Shown here piece after piece: positions 12,547 to 20,849 of a DNA stretch of 64,000 nt; the first letter of the stretch is position 1, and each line of letters begins with the position of its first letter. Under the pieces are notes generated by a model. The model had not been told where the DNA came from. It ran no database searches and was given only the letters and a program-made list of their open reading frames with translations. Both the position numbers and the translations under genes were made by a program. Source of the stretch: Pseudomonas kuykendallii (GTDB lineage Bacteria; Pseudomonadota; Gammaproteobacteria; Pseudomonadales; Pseudomonadaceae); assembly GCF_900106975.1 (NCBI RefSeq), contig NZ_FNNU01000001.1, positions 370,260 to 434,259 on the forward strand, written 5' to 3'.

Positions 12547-13071
12547 ATGCTCAGCCATTCCGTCGCCGCCTGCGCCAACGACCTGCCGCCCCGCGTGCTC
12601 AAGCACGACTATCGCGATGCCATGGCGCGCCTGGGCGCCGCGGTGAACGTGATCACCACCGACGGCCCCGGCGGGCAAGCAGGCTTCACCGCCTCGGCGG
12701 TGTGCAGCGTGACCGACGAACCGCCGACCCTGCTGGTCTGCCTCAACCGCGGCGCCTCGGTCTACGACGCCTTCCTGGCCAACGGCGTGGTCTGCGTCAA
12801 CGTCCTGGCCCACGGCCAGGAAGCGCTGTCCAACCTGTTCGGCGGCAAGACCTCGATGGCCGAGCGCTTCGCCGCCGCGCAGTGGGGCGAACTGGCCACC
12901 GGCGCACCGGTACTCGACGGGGCACTGGTCTCCTTCGACTGCCGCGTCGCCGAAACCACCCAGGTCGGCACCCACGACATCCTGTTCTGCGAAGTACTCG
13001 CCATCCGCCACGGCGAGCCGGGCAAGGGCCTGATGTACTTCGAACGGGCCTACCACGGCCTGGGCATCTGA
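12547..13071 (+). CDS. rutF: RutF, NADH:FMN reductase
   Basis: This 174-aa flavin reductase of the HpaC/RutF group supplies reduced FMN to Rut[43 protein letters not shown] and [19 protein letters not shown] are family hallmarks (FMN-binding split barrel). ATG 12547 has AAGGAG just upstream. It is the last gene of the rut operon. No rutG pyrimidine permease follows; the next gene is a convergent regulator. Confidence 0.94.
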   Translation: MLSHSVAACANDLPPRVLKHDYRDAMARLGAAVNVITTDGPGGQAGFTASAVCSVTDEPPTLLVCLNRGASVYDAFLANGVVCVNVLAHGQEALSNLFGGKTSMAERFAAAQWGELATGAPVLDGALVSFDCRVAETTQVGTHDILFCEVLAIRHGEPGKGLMYFERAYHGLGI

Positions 13072-13085
13072 TTCCACGCCCGCAG

Positions 13086-13175
13086 ATGCAGGGTGGATCG
13101 GGGCGCGTAGCCGACGCTTCTTTCATCCACCGTTGCGCCACCCGGTGGATCGATAAGGCGCGATCCACCCTACGG
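13086..13175. repeat. Inverted GGTGGATCG repeats after rutF
   Basis: The 168-bp gap between rutF and the convergent TetR gene holds GCAGGGTGGATCG (from 13088) and a hairpin GGTGGATCG...CGATCCACC (13144-13170), followed by CTACGG. It is the same family as the copies at 7.5, 20.7 and 26.2 kb. It may separate the convergent transcripts. Confidence 0.65.
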
Positions 13176-13239
13176 GGTTCCACCGCCTACGCCGCCTTTC
13201 GACCCGCACCGGGCATGTGACCGGCGAGGGGAACGGCAT

Positions 13240-13875
13240 CTACGACCCGGAAAGCTCGCCAGCTTCCACCCCGATACCGCGCAAGATCAGCCCCTGGACA
13301 CTGGCCAGGGCCTGCTCGAAGAACGCCGGATCGTCCAGCGTGCGACCGGTGATCGACTGCACCTGGACCGAGAAATCGGCGTAATGCTGGGTCAGCGCCC
13401 AGAGCGAGAAGAACAGGTGATGCGGGTCCACCGGCTGCAACCGGCCGGCAGCGACCCAGGCGCGAACCACCCCGGCCTTGGCATCCACCAGTTCGCGCAG
13501 AGTTCCTTCCAGCGCCGGTTTCAGCAACGGCGCGCCCTGGATCATCTCCAGGCAGAACAGCCGCGACGCCTGCGGGTGATCGCGCGAGTTGATCATCTTC
13601 AGGCGGATGTACTGGGCGATCGCCTCGGCCGGGTCCTGCTCCGCGCCGATCGCGCGCAGCGGCGCCAGCCAGAGGTCGAGCAGGTTGCTCAGCAGATCGA
13701 TGTACAACTCCTCCTTGGAGGCGAAGTAGTACAGCAGGTTGCTCTTCGACAGGCCGGCGAGGCTGGCGACCTGATCCAGACTGGTTCCGTGCAGCCCGTA
13801 ACGCGAAAACAGATCCAGCGCGGCCGCCTGGATCGCCTCCTGCTTGGGTGTTCCGGGTAGGCTCTTTTTACTCAC
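13240..13875 (-). CDS. Second RutR-like TetR-family regulator
   Basis: This 211-aa TetR-family protein is a clear paralogue of the RutR-like protein at 7660-8355. Shared blocks include GLHGTSLDQVASLAGLSKSN, SRLFCLEMIQGAPLL and HYADFSVQVQSITGRTLDDP. It lacks most of the long basic N-terminal extension. It is divergent from the oxygenase operon, and a RutR-type palindrome lies in the gap at 14159-14174. It probably controls that operon and may sense a pyrimidine-like ligand. Ligand and sign of regulation are inferred. The start at 13875 is supported by the family N-terminus (MSKKSLPGTPKQEAI). Confidence 0.88.
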   Translation of the reverse strand: MSKKSLPGTPKQEAIQAAALDLFSRYGLHGTSLDQVASLAGLSKSNLLYYFASKEELYIDLLSNLLDLWLAPLRAIGAEQDPAEAIAQYIRLKMINSRDHPQASRLFCLEMIQGAPLLKPALEGTLRELVDAKAGVVRAWVAAGRLQPVDPHHLFFSLWALTQHYADFSVQVQSITGRTLDDPAFFEQALASVQGLILRGIGVEAGELSGS

Positions 13876-14158
13876 CGTCGAACTTCCTTTGCTGCGGAAA
13901 GTTCACCACCGAAGAGGCGACGAAGTTATGGGAACGCCCCCGTTGAATAACCCACATCACGCCGCGCAACAACCCTTTTAAAATGCGGGTTAATTATTTA
14001 CGACGCAATGCGCCGAGCGATCACCCCGCACAAAACAGGGTAGGCAATACTTTGGTGCGCGGCAGTCCCAATGCGGTGCACCGCCACCCCGACCACGGCG
14101 CGGCAAAACGCCGCCAACCTCACCTTTAAAACCAAATAAATCAAACAGATATGCGTTT

Positions 14159-14174
14159 TTGTCCATTTGGTCAA
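14159..14174. promoter_or_regulatory. RutR-type operator upstream of the oxygenase operon
   Basis: TTGTCCATTTGGTCAA matches every defined position but one of the RutR consensus TTGACCAnnTGGTCAA. It ends 2 bases before the -24 element of the sigma-54 promoter at 14177-14193, so a bound protein would probably block the promoter. It could serve either RutR-like protein. Confidence 0.78.
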
Positions 14175-14176
14175 AA

Positions 14177-14193
14177 TTGGCATACCGGTTGCT
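14177..14193 (+). promoter_or_regulatory. Sigma-54 promoter of the oxygenase operon
   Basis: TTGGCATACCGGTTGCT has GG and GC exactly 10 bases apart with TTGGCA and TTGCT elements, a strong -24/-12 match. Transcription would start near 14204, about 107 bp upstream of the oxygenase ATG. It implies an enhancer-binding activator, probably NtrC. Confidence 0.75.
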
Positions 14194-14310
14194 ATTCAAA
14201 GAGGCGGCAAAATGATTATAAAAGCAACTCGAATAGCCTTAGTCGTGCACTTTTAAGTTCACGTAACTTCAGCTGCCCTCGATCAACTTTCCCACGACCG
14301 GAGAGTAGAA

Positions 14311-15318
14311 ATGACGCTGTTGTATGTGCCCATCATCGACCTCGAACCCTATTTCGAAGGCACTCCGGAAGGGAAACAGAAAGTTGCCAGGGCGGTGGAT
14401 CAGGCCTGCCGGGATATCGGCTTCCTGATCATCAAGAAACACCGGATTCCCCGCGAACTCATCGAGCGCGTATCGCGCCTGAGCCAAGCCTTCTTCGACC
14501 TGCCGCTGGCGGAAAAACGCAAGGTCGACCGCCCGCGCCCGGACCAGGTGCGCGGCTTCTCCGCGGTGGCCGAGGAGAGCCTCTCCTACAGCACCGGCGA
14601 GGCGGCACCGGGCGACCTCAAGGAATCCTTCTCGGTCGGCCCGAGCAACGTGCCCGACGAGCCCTACTACAACGGCGCGGACGCCGGCCCGCACTTCGCG
14701 CCGAACGTCTGGCCGAGCACCCTGCCGGGCTTTCGCGAAGCCTATGAAGAATACTTCGCCGCGATGAGCGAACTGGCGCTGCACATGATGCGGCTGTTCG
14801 CCCTCGCCCTGGAGTTGCCCGAGCACTACTTCGACGACAAGGTCGACCGTCACATCAGCATGTTCCGCGTGCTCAGCTACCCGCGCCTGACGCAGCCGCC
14901 CGAGGACGGCCAGTTCCGCGCCAGCCCGCACAGCGACTACGGCAGCATGACCATCGTGCTGCCGGACGCCGGCGGCCTGCAGGTGCGCAACAAGGCCGGC
15001 GAATGGGTCGACGTGCCCTTCGAGCCGGACGGCTTCGCGGTGAACATCGGCGACCTGATGATGCAGTGGACCAACGACCGCTGGATCTCCACCGTGCACC
15101 GGGTGATCGTTCCCGAGCTGGAGCAGCCGAGCAACGCGCGGCGCCAGTCGCTGGTGTTCTTCCACCAGCCCAACTACGACGCCCTCGTCGAATGCCTGCC
15201 GAGCTGCCTCGCCGACGGCGAAACGGCGAAGCACGCACCGATCAGCTCCGGCGATCACCTGCGCTCGAAATTCGTCAAGCAGACCACCTTCGGCGGCACC
15301 AAGAGCGAGGTCGCGTAA
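14311..15318 (+). CDS. 2-oxoglutarate/Fe(II) oxygenase, isopenicillin-N-synthase-like
   Basis: This 335-aa non-haem iron oxygenase has an N-terminal DIOX_N domain (VPIIDLEPYF, CRDIGFLIIKKH) and a jelly-roll core. The iron ligands are His207 and Asp209 (SPHSDYG) and His263 (STVHRV). Arg278 in RRQS would bind 2-oxoglutarate. NIGDLMMQWTNDRW and FFHQPNYDALVECLPSC are typical of the bacterial/fungal oxygenase group that includes thymine 7-hydroxylase. The substrate is not known. The RutR-type operator and sigma-54 promoter suggest a pyrimidine or another nitrogen compound. GGAGAG precedes the ATG. It is the first gene of the operon with the VOC protein 3 bp downstream. Confidence 0.9.
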   Translation: MTLLYVPIIDLEPYFEGTPEGKQKVARAVDQACRDIGFLIIKKHRIPRELIERVSRLSQAFFDLPLAEKRKVDRPRPDQVRGFSAVAEESLSYSTGEAAPGDLKESFSVGPSNVPDEPYYNGADAGPHFAPNVWPSTLPGFREAYEEYFAAMSELALHMMRLFALALELPEHYFDDKVDRHISMFRVLSYPRLTQPPEDGQFRASPHSDYGSMTIVLPDAGGLQVRNKAGEWVDVPFEPDGFAVNIGDLMMQWTNDRWISTVHRVIVPELEQPSNARRQSLVFFHQPNYDALVECLPSCLADGETAKHAPISSGDHLRSKFVKQTTFGGTKSEVA

Positions 15319-15321
15319 GCC

Positions 15322-15708
15322 ATGGCCACGCTCTCCTACGTCAACGTCTTCGCCCGCGACGTGGTCGCCCTCAGCGGCTTCTACCAGAAGGTGTTCGGCT
15401 TCGCCGAGATCGAGGCGATCCGCTCGCCGATCTTCCGCGGGCTCGACACCGGCAAGTCGTGCCTGGGCTTCAACGCGCCGGACGCCTACGAATTGCTCGG
15501 CCTCGCCGACCAGGCCGAGACCCGCGGCATCAAGTTCCTGCTGAACATCGACGTCGACAGCCAGGCGGACGTCGACCTCCGGGTACCGCTGGCCCTGGAG
15601 GCCGGCGCGACGCTGATCAAGGCGCCCTACACCACCTATTACAACTGGTACCAGGCGGTGCTGCTCGACCCCGAAGGCAACGTGTTCCGGATCAATTTCA
15701 TGCTGTAG
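15322..15708 (+). CDS. VOC-fold protein lacking histidine
   Basis: This 128-aa vicinal-oxygen-chelate (glyoxalase/dioxygenase fold) protein shows the paired beta-alpha-beta-beta-beta pattern: LSYVNVFARDVVALSGFYQKVFGF at the start and LLDPEGNVFRINF at the end. Metal-dependent members use His and Glu ligands at these strands. Here Asn replaces the first His, RIN replaces the terminal Glu motif, and the whole protein has no histidine. It is therefore more likely a binding or non-metal member than a dioxygenase. It lies 3 bp after the oxygenase gene and probably acts on the same compound, which is an inference. Confidence 0.85.
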   Translation: MATLSYVNVFARDVVALSGFYQKVFGFAEIEAIRSPIFRGLDTGKSCLGFNAPDAYELLGLADQAETRGIKFLLNIDVDSQADVDLRVPLALEAGATLIKAPYTTYYNWYQAVLLDPEGNVFRINFML

Positions 15709-15741
15709 GGCCGCGCAAACGCTCGACAGCGCACATTTCGC

Positions 15742-15824
15742 CCCTCTCCCATTCATGGGAGAGGGTTAGGGAGAGGGCGGTTTTCCCCTCTCCCCCAGCC
15801 CCTCTCCCGTAAACGGGAGAGGGG
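15742..15824. repeat. Two CCCTCTCCC hairpin repeats
   Basis: CCCTCTCCCAT/ATGGGAGAGGG (15742-15765) and CCCCTCTCCCGT/ACGGGAGAGGGG (15799-15824) form two strong stems with 2-base loops in the 153-bp gap between the VOC gene and the solute-binding protein gene. This type of dispersed repeat is common in proteobacterial genomes. It could reduce read-through or protect mRNA ends. Confidence 0.75.
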
Positions 15825-15861
15825 AGGAATGCACACCACCTTCACTCCCGGAGACGACGCA

Positions 15862-16947
15862 ATGCACAAATGGATTCAGAGAAGCCTCTACAGCGCCGTG
15901 CTGGTCAGCGTGGCCGGCGTTGCGATGGCCGATGACGGCTTCACCCTGGAAGGCCCGCCGAAGATCGCGATGATCTACTTCGATGCGAAGAACGATGGCG
16001 GCTGGACCCAGGCCTTCGACGAGGCACGGGTGAAGATCGAGAAGGAGCTGGGGCAGAAGATCCAGTTCGTCGAAAAAGTCCCGGAGAGCGCCTCGGCGAT
16101 CAAGCCGGCGGCCGAGCGCTTCATCTCGCGCGGCGCCAACATCGTCATCGGCACCGCCTTCGGCTACTCCGACACCTTCAAGGAACTCGCCGAGAAATAC
16201 CCCAGGGTGGCCTTCCTCAACGGTTCCGGCACTACCAACGGGCATAACCTCGAATCCTTCTACGGCCGTACCTACGAGACCCACTACCTGTGCGGCATGG
16301 CGGCCGGCGCGGCGTCGAAGACCGGCAAGCTGGGCTTCGTCGCGGCCAACCCGTTCGGCGTGGTCAACTGGACCGTCAACGCCTACGAGATGGGCGCCAA
16401 GCAGATGAACCCGAATGCCACCACCACGGTGATCTACACCGGCGCGTGGAACGACCCGGTGAAGGAACGCGCCGCCGCCATGGCGCTGATCGACCAGGGC
16501 GCCGATGTCATCGGCCAGCACGTCGATACCCCGACCCCGCAGATCGTCGCTCAGGAGCGCGGCGTGTACGGCACCGGCCACCACCGCGACCTCAGCCAGT
16601 TCGCCCCGGATGCGACCATCTGCTCGGCGATCTGGACCTGGGACAAGTTCCTCGTCCCGGAGCTGAAGAAGATCGCCGCCGGCAACTGGAAGCCGGCGCC
16701 CTACGGTGCCTTCATGACCATCCCCGAGGGCGGCGGCGACATCGCCTTCGGCAAGGTCGGCCTGAGCGAGGAAGCCAAGGCGAAGATCATGGCCGAGCGC
16801 CAGGCGATCATCGACGGCAAGCACATCTACGCGGGGCCTTTGGTCGACCGCGAAGGCAAGGAACGCGTGCCGGCCGGCAGCACCCTGTCCGACGCCGACC
16901 TGTGGAAGATGGACTGGTACGTACCCGGCGTGATCACCCAGAAATAA
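15862..16947 (+). CDS. BMP-family periplasmic substrate-binding protein
   Basis: This 361-aa protein belongs to the basic membrane protein (BMP/PnrA-like) family of ABC importer receptors, whose studied members bind nucleosides or purines. A Sec signal peptide (MHKWIQRSLYSAVLVSVAGVAMA, cleaved after residue 23 or so) lacks a lipobox, so the protein should be free in the periplasm. IAMIYFDAKNDGGWTQAFDEA, NIVIGTAFGYSDTFKELAEKYP, FYGRTYETHYLCGMAAG and GADVIGQHVDTPTPQ are family blocks. ATG 15862 is chosen because GGAG precedes it and it gives a proper signal peptide; the upstream ATG 15829 lies in the repeat. The partner ATPase and permeases follow. Confidence 0.92.
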   Translation: MHKWIQRSLYSAVLVSVAGVAMADDGFTLEGPPKIAMIYFDAKNDGGWTQAFDEARVKIEKELGQKIQFVEKVPESASAIKPAAERFISRGANIVIGTAFGYSDTFKELAEKYPRVAFLNGSGTTNGHNLESFYGRTYETHYLCGMAAGAASKTGKLGFVAANPFGVVNWTVNAYEMGAKQMNPNATTTVIYTGAWNDPVKERAAAMALIDQGADVIGQHVDTPTPQIVAQERGVYGTGHHRDLSQFAPDATICSAIWTWDKFLVPELKKIAAGNWKPAPYGAFMTIPEGGGDIAFGKVGLSEEAKAKIMAERQAIIDGKHIYAGPLVDREGKERVPAGSTLSDADLWKMDWYVPGVITQK

Positions 16948-16959
16948 CCCTCGCCAACG

Positions 16960-17014
16960 GGGACCGCGCCGCGGTCCCTTTGCCAATGGCTTCGTGCGCG
17001 AAGCCATTGGCAAA
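16960..17014. terminator. Double hairpin between binding protein and ATPase genes
   Basis: GGGACCGC/GCGGTCCC (16960-16978) is followed directly by a perfect 16-bp stem with a 4-base TGCG loop (16979-17014; arms 16979-16994 and 16999-17014). Such stems after the receptor gene of an ABC operon usually cut read-through or protect the upstream mRNA, so that the binding protein is made in excess over the membrane parts. Confidence 0.65.
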
Positions 17015-17075
17015 GCCGCTCCAGAGGTTTCCTCCACGGGCGGCCGCACGCCTCCGCTCTATCCCGAGAATCCAA

Positions 17076-18584
17076 ATGCCCAACGCCCTGCAACTCACCG
17101 GCGTCAGCAAGTCCTTCGACGGCTTCAAGGCCCTTTCCGACGCCAGCTTCACGGTCAAATGGGGCGAGGTTCATGCCCTGCTGGGCGAGAACGGCGCCGG
17201 CAAATCCTCGTTGATGAACATCGCCGCCGGGCTCTACGCGCCGGAAACCGGCGAACTGCTGATCGACGACAACAAGGTCCAGCTCAAGGGCCCGGCGGAT
17301 GCCGCGCGCGAGCGCATCGGCATGGTCCACCAGCACTTCAAGCTGGTGAAGCCGTTCTCCGTGGCCGAGAACATCCTGCTCGGCCTGCCGCGGAGCGACG
17401 GCAGCCACCGCAAGCGCCTGCGCGAGACCGAACGGCTGATCGCCGAGAAGGCCGAGCAGATCGGTTTCTCCATCGACCCGAAGAAGACCGTGGCGGACCT
17501 GTCCATCGCCGAGCAGCAGCGCGTGGAGATCCTCAAGGTGCTGCTCGCCGGGGCGAAGATCCTGATCCTCGACGAACCCACCGCGGTGCTCACTGACCAG
17601 GAAGGCGAACGCCTGCTGTCCACCGTGCAAGGCCTTGCCCGGCAAGGCGCGGCGGTGATCCTGGTGACCCACCGGATGGCCGACGTGAAACGCTTCGCCG
17701 ACCGCGTGACGGTGATGCGCGGCGGCCGCACGGTGGAAACCCTCGACCCGCAGCAGGTCTCCATCGCCGACCTGGTCAAGCTCACCGTTGGCGAGTCGCT
17801 ACCGGCGCCGGCGCATGCGCGCAGCGAACCGGGCCCGGCCCTGCTCAGCGTGCGCGGGCTGAAATCCCCGGAGATCGGCGGCCGACGCATCCTCGACGGC
17901 ATCGACCTGAGCCTGCGCGGCGGCGAGATCTACGGCATCGCCGGGGTCGGCGGCAACGGCCAGAGCGAGCTGGCCAACGTGCTGATGGGGCTGCCCGAAC
18001 CCAGCGAGGGCGAGATCGCCCTGGAAGGCTTCGGCGACCTGCGCACCGCCGACATGGACCAGCGCCGCGACCTGCGCATCGCCGCGATCCCCGCCGACCG
18101 TTACGGCCTGGCGCTGGCCGGCGGCCTGTCGATCGCCGAGAACTTCGCCATCGGCCAGGTCCACAGCGGCCGCTACGGACCGTTCTGGCTGCTGCGCGAA
18201 GGCCGCGCGCGGGAAGAGACGCAGGCCGCCGTGGAACGCTTCGACGTGCAGGGCGTGCGCAACGTCCGCCAGAAGGCCGCGCTGCTCTCCGGCGGCAACG
18301 CGCAGAAGCTGGTGATCGCCCGCGAGTTCTCCCGCGAGCCGCGCATCGTCCTCGCCCACAGCCCGAGCCGCGGCCTCGACGTGCGCGCCGGTGCCGCCGT
18401 GCACCAGCGCCTGCTGGCTGCGCGCGACAGCGGCGCCGCGGTGCTGCTGATCAGCGAGGACCTCGACGAAGTGCTGGCCCTGGCCGACCGCATCGGCGTG
18501 ATGAGCGCCGGCAAGATCGTCGCCGAATTCGAACGACCCGCCGATCGCCAGGCGATCGGCAAAGCCATGGTGGACCATGTCTGA
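17076..18584 (+). CDS. BMP-type ABC importer ATPase (two nucleotide-binding domains)
   Basis: This 502-aa fused ATPase powers the importer. Domain 1 has Walker A GENGAGKS (about residues 36-43), signature LSIAEQQR and Walker [14 protein letters not shown]. Domain 2 has a degenerate Walker A (GVGGNGQSE), signature LLSGGNAQK and a Walker B where the acidic pair is replaced (VLAHSPSRGLDV). This asymmetry is usual for sugar/nucleoside-type fused ATPases. The frame is open far upstream across the binding-protein gene, but ATG 17076 gives the normal N-terminus MPNALQLTGVSKSFDGFKAL. It overlaps the first permease gene by 8 bp. Confidence 0.94.
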   Translation: MPNALQLTGVSKSFDGFKALSDASFTVKWGEVHALLGENGAGKSSLMNIAAGLYAPETGELLIDDNKVQLKGPADAARERIGMVHQHFKLVKPFSVAENILLGLPRSDGSHRKRLRETERLIAEKAEQIGFSIDPKKTVADLSIAEQQRVEILKVLLAGAKILILDEPTAVLTDQEGERLLSTVQGLARQGAAVILVTHRMADVKRFADRVTVMRGGRTVETLDPQQVSIADLVKLTVGESLPAPAHARSEPGPALLSVRGLKSPEIGGRRILDGIDLSLRGGEIYGIAGVGGNGQSELANVLMGLPEPSEGEIALEGFGDLRTADMDQRRDLRIAAIPADRYGLALAGGLSIAENFAIGQVHSGRYGPFWLLREGRAREETQAAVERFDVQGVRNVRQKAALLSGGNAQKLVIAREFSREPRIVLAHSPSRGLDVRAGAAVHQRLLAARDSGAAVLLISEDLDEVLALADRIGVMSAGKIVAEFERPADRQAIGKAMVDHV

Positions 18585-19698
18585 GCTTTCCAACGCAACC
18601 CGACCCACGTCCGCGCCGAAGCGCCAGCCGCTGACCAGCCGCCGCTACGCCCTGGAAATCCGCCAGCAGATGGCCTGGCACTGGCAGGCGCTGATCCTCG
18701 CCGTATCGCTGATCTTCGGCCTGGGCATCTCCGCGGCCATCCTGATCGCCGCCGGCGTCCCTGGCGGCGAGCTGCTCGACGAGTTCGTCATCCTCACCCT
18801 GTTCGATGCGCAGAGCCTGCGCGCGGTGCTGTTCCAGGCCGCGCCCATCGTCATGGTCGGCATCGCCGGCTGCCTGGCGTTCCGCGCGCGCTTCTGGAAC
18901 CTCGGCCTGGAGGGCCAGATGATCTGGGGCGGGATCGCCGCCACCGCCATCTCGCTGTTCGAGGTCGGCCCGGAATCCACCCGCCTGGCGCTGATGTTCG
19001 TCGCCGCCACCCTCGCCGGGCTGGCCTGGGCGCTGGCGCCGGTGCTGCTCAAGCTGAACCTCAAGGTCAACGAGATCATCTCCACCCTGATGCTCAACTA
19101 CATCGCCGCCAACTTCCTCCTGCACCTGGTCTACGGCGCGTGGAAGGACCCCAAGGATTCCTTCCCCTATTCGCCGCAGTACCGCGCCTTCGAGCGCCTG
19201 CCGGAGATGTTCGACGGCTACAGCATGGCGATTCCGCTGGCGGTGCTGGTGGCGCTGTTCGCCTGGTGGTTCGTCGGCGTCTGCCGCGCCGGGCTGTACC
19301 TGCGCTTCGTCGACGCCAACCCGCGTGTCGCCGATGCGGTCGGGGTGCCGGTGCGCAAGGTGATCGTCGGCACCGTGCTGCTCTCCGGCGGCCTCGCCGG
19401 GATCGCCGGCTTCGTCGTCGCCGCCGGCCAGGAAGGCCGCCTGACCCAGGCGTTCTACCAGGGCTACGGCTTCTCCGGCATCCTCATCGCCTTCCTCGCG
19501 CGCAACAACCCGCTGGCGGCGACCATCGTCGCGCTGCTGGTGGCGACCCTGTTCGTCGCCGGGCGCAACCTGCAGGTGTTCTACCAGATCCCGTTTTCCA
19601 TGGTTCAGCTTATCCAGGCGCTGATCGTCATCTGCGTCGCCTCCTCGGACTTCTTCATTCGCCACCGCATCCGCCGCATCGCCGGGAGGGAAAGCTGA
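18577..19698 (+). CDS. BMP-type ABC importer permease 1
   Basis: This 373-aa inner-membrane permease of the BPD_transp_2 family has about 8-10 hydrophobic helices after a cytoplasmic N-terminus of about 35 residues. FRARFWNLGLEGQM, KVNEIISTLMLNYIAANF and VIVGTVLLSGGLAGIAGF are hallmarks of nucleoside/BMP-type permeases. It overlaps the ATPase gene by 8 bp and the second permease by 1 bp, so the three proteins are translationally coupled. Confidence 0.93.
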   Translation: MSELSNATRPTSAPKRQPLTSRRYALEIRQQMAWHWQALILAVSLIFGLGISAAILIAAGVPGGELLDEFVILTLFDAQSLRAVLFQAAPIVMVGIAGCLAFRARFWNLGLEGQMIWGGIAATAISLFEVGPESTRLALMFVAATLAGLAWALAPVLLKLNLKVNEIISTLMLNYIAANFLLHLVYGAWKDPKDSFPYSPQYRAFERLPEMFDGYSMAIPLAVLVALFAWWFVGVCRAGLYLRFVDANPRVADAVGVPVRKVIVGTVLLSGGLAGIAGFVVAAGQEGRLTQAFYQGYGFSGILIAFLARNNPLAATIVALLVATLFVAGRNLQVFYQIPFSMVQLIQALIVICVASSDFFIRHRIRRIAGRES

Positions 19699-20624
19699 TG
19701 GACCTGCTCGCCAGTTGGCTCGGCAACGTGCCCGATTTCGCCGTGCCCTACGCCCTCGCCGCGCTGGGCCTGATTCTCACCGAGCGCGCCGGGGTGCTCT
19801 CGCTCGGCGCCGAGGGCCTGCTGCTGGCCGGGGCGCTGGCCAGCATCGGCACGCAGCTGGCCTTCGGCGTGGCCGGCCTCTCGCTGCTCGCCGGAATGGC
19901 TGCCGCCGCGCTGGTGTCGATCCTCTTCGCCGTGATGGTGATCGTCCTGCGGGTCAACCAGGTGATCGCCGGACTGACCCTGGTGTTCTTCTGCCAGGGC
20001 CTCACCAGCCTGCTCGGCACGCTGCTGGAATGGACCAACCAGCCGATCCGCGGGCTGCCCGCGCTGGCCCTCTGGCCGCTGTCCGAGCTGCCGCTGGTGG
20101 GCAAGCTGTTCCACCAGAACCTGATGGTCTACCTGACCGTGCCGATCTTCCTCGGCGTGGTCTGGTACCTCAACCGCAGCACGTCCGGCCTGCGCCTGCG
20201 CGCGGTGGGCGAGAACCCGCAGGCGGCCGATGCCGCCGGCATCCCGGTGCTCGCCTACCGCTTCGCCGCGGTGATGGCCGGCTCGGCGCTGGTCGGCCTG
20301 GCCGGCGCCTACATCGCCGTGCTGAGCACCAAGATGTGGATCGCCGACATGAGCGGCGGGCGCGGCTGGATAGCCGTGGCGCTGGTGATCTTCGCCCGCT
20401 GGTCGCCGTGGAAGGCACTGGCCGGCGCGGTGCTGTTCGGCTGCATCGAGGCGCTGATCCCGCAACTGGCCGCCGCCGGGGTGCGCCTGCCGCAGTATTT
20501 CGTGCTGATGACGCCCTATGCGGTGACCCTCGGCGTGATGATCTGGGTCGCCCTCGGCGGCCGCCAGAACAATGCGCAGCCCGGCGCGCTGGGCGAACCC
20601 TATGTGCGCGAGGAACGGCGCTGA
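19698..20624 (+). CDS. BMP-type ABC importer permease 2
   Basis: This 308-aa second permease of the importer also belongs to the BPD_transp_2 family. ILTERAGVLSLGAEGLLLAGAL, LRVNQVIAGLTLVFFCQGLTSLLG and LRLRAVGENPQAADAAGIPV match the partner subunit in nucleoside-type systems. The start ATG at 19698 overlaps the preceding stop (TGATG). The same frame is open further upstream inside permease 1 but has no matching protein features there. A 225-bp gap with repeats separates it from the hydrolase gene. Confidence 0.93.
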   Translation: MDLLASWLGNVPDFAVPYALAALGLILTERAGVLSLGAEGLLLAGALASIGTQLAFGVAGLSLLAGMAAAALVSILFAVMVIVLRVNQVIAGLTLVFFCQGLTSLLGTLLEWTNQPIRGLPALALWPLSELPLVGKLFHQNLMVYLTVPIFLGVVWYLNRSTSGLRLRAVGENPQAADAAGIPVLAYRFAAVMAGSALVGLAGAYIAVLSTKMWIADMSGGRGWIAVALVIFARWSPWKALAGAVLFGCIEALIPQLAAAGVRLPQYFVLMTPYAVTLGVMIWVALGGRQNNAQPGALGEPYVREERR

Positions 20625-20675
20625 ACGACTGAACGGGGCCCGTCTTTTACTTCGCTGTCAGGCGCGGCACCGCAC

Positions 20676-20793
20676 GGTGGATCGATGAAGCGCGATCCAC
20701 CCTACGAAAGCGTTGAGTTGCGGATGACGCGCCGATCATAGCCACTGCACCGATCGGCTTTTCGTAGGGTGGATGTCGCTTTTCACATCCACC
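20676..20793. repeat. Two GGTGGAT hairpins before the isochorismatase gene
   Basis: GGTGGATCG/CGATCCACC (20676-20702) and GGTGGATGT/ACATCCACC (20768-20793) form two stems in the 225-bp gap between permease 2 and the hydrolase gene. They belong to the same dispersed family as the copies near 7.5 and 13.1 kb. Confidence 0.65.
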
Positions 20794-20849
20794 AGGGCGC
20801 AGACCGCACTCTTCCGCAAACTACCCATTACCCACTCCCAGGAGCCCGC

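Larger units (their letters stand above)
13876..14310. promoter_or_regulatory. AT-richer divergent control region
   Basis: This 435-bp region between the second RutR-like gene and the oxygenase operon is visibly richer in A and T than its surroundings, especially 13960-14010 and 14120-14270. It holds a RutR-type operator, a sigma-54 promoter, and a perfect 12-bp palindrome GCGGTGCACCGC (14073-14084) that might be part of an activator site. Short open frames here (for example 13990-14199 minus) have no ribosome site or family resemblance and are not called. Confidence 0.6.

Noticed and set aside
13990-14199. 69-aa minus-strand frame in the AT-rich control region
   Set aside because: It covers the operator and promoter, has no ribosome site, and the product resembles no family.
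15742-15824. CCCTCTCCC hairpins as a CRISPR-like array
   Set aside because: Only two palindromic copies with no regular spacers and no cas genes; they fit a dispersed extragenic repeat.
17881-18400. Degenerate Walker motifs in the second half of the BMP ATPase as a sign of a broken gene
   Set aside because: Loss of the acidic pair and an altered P-loop in domain 2 is usual for this fused ATPase class, and the frame is intact with overlapping neighbours.
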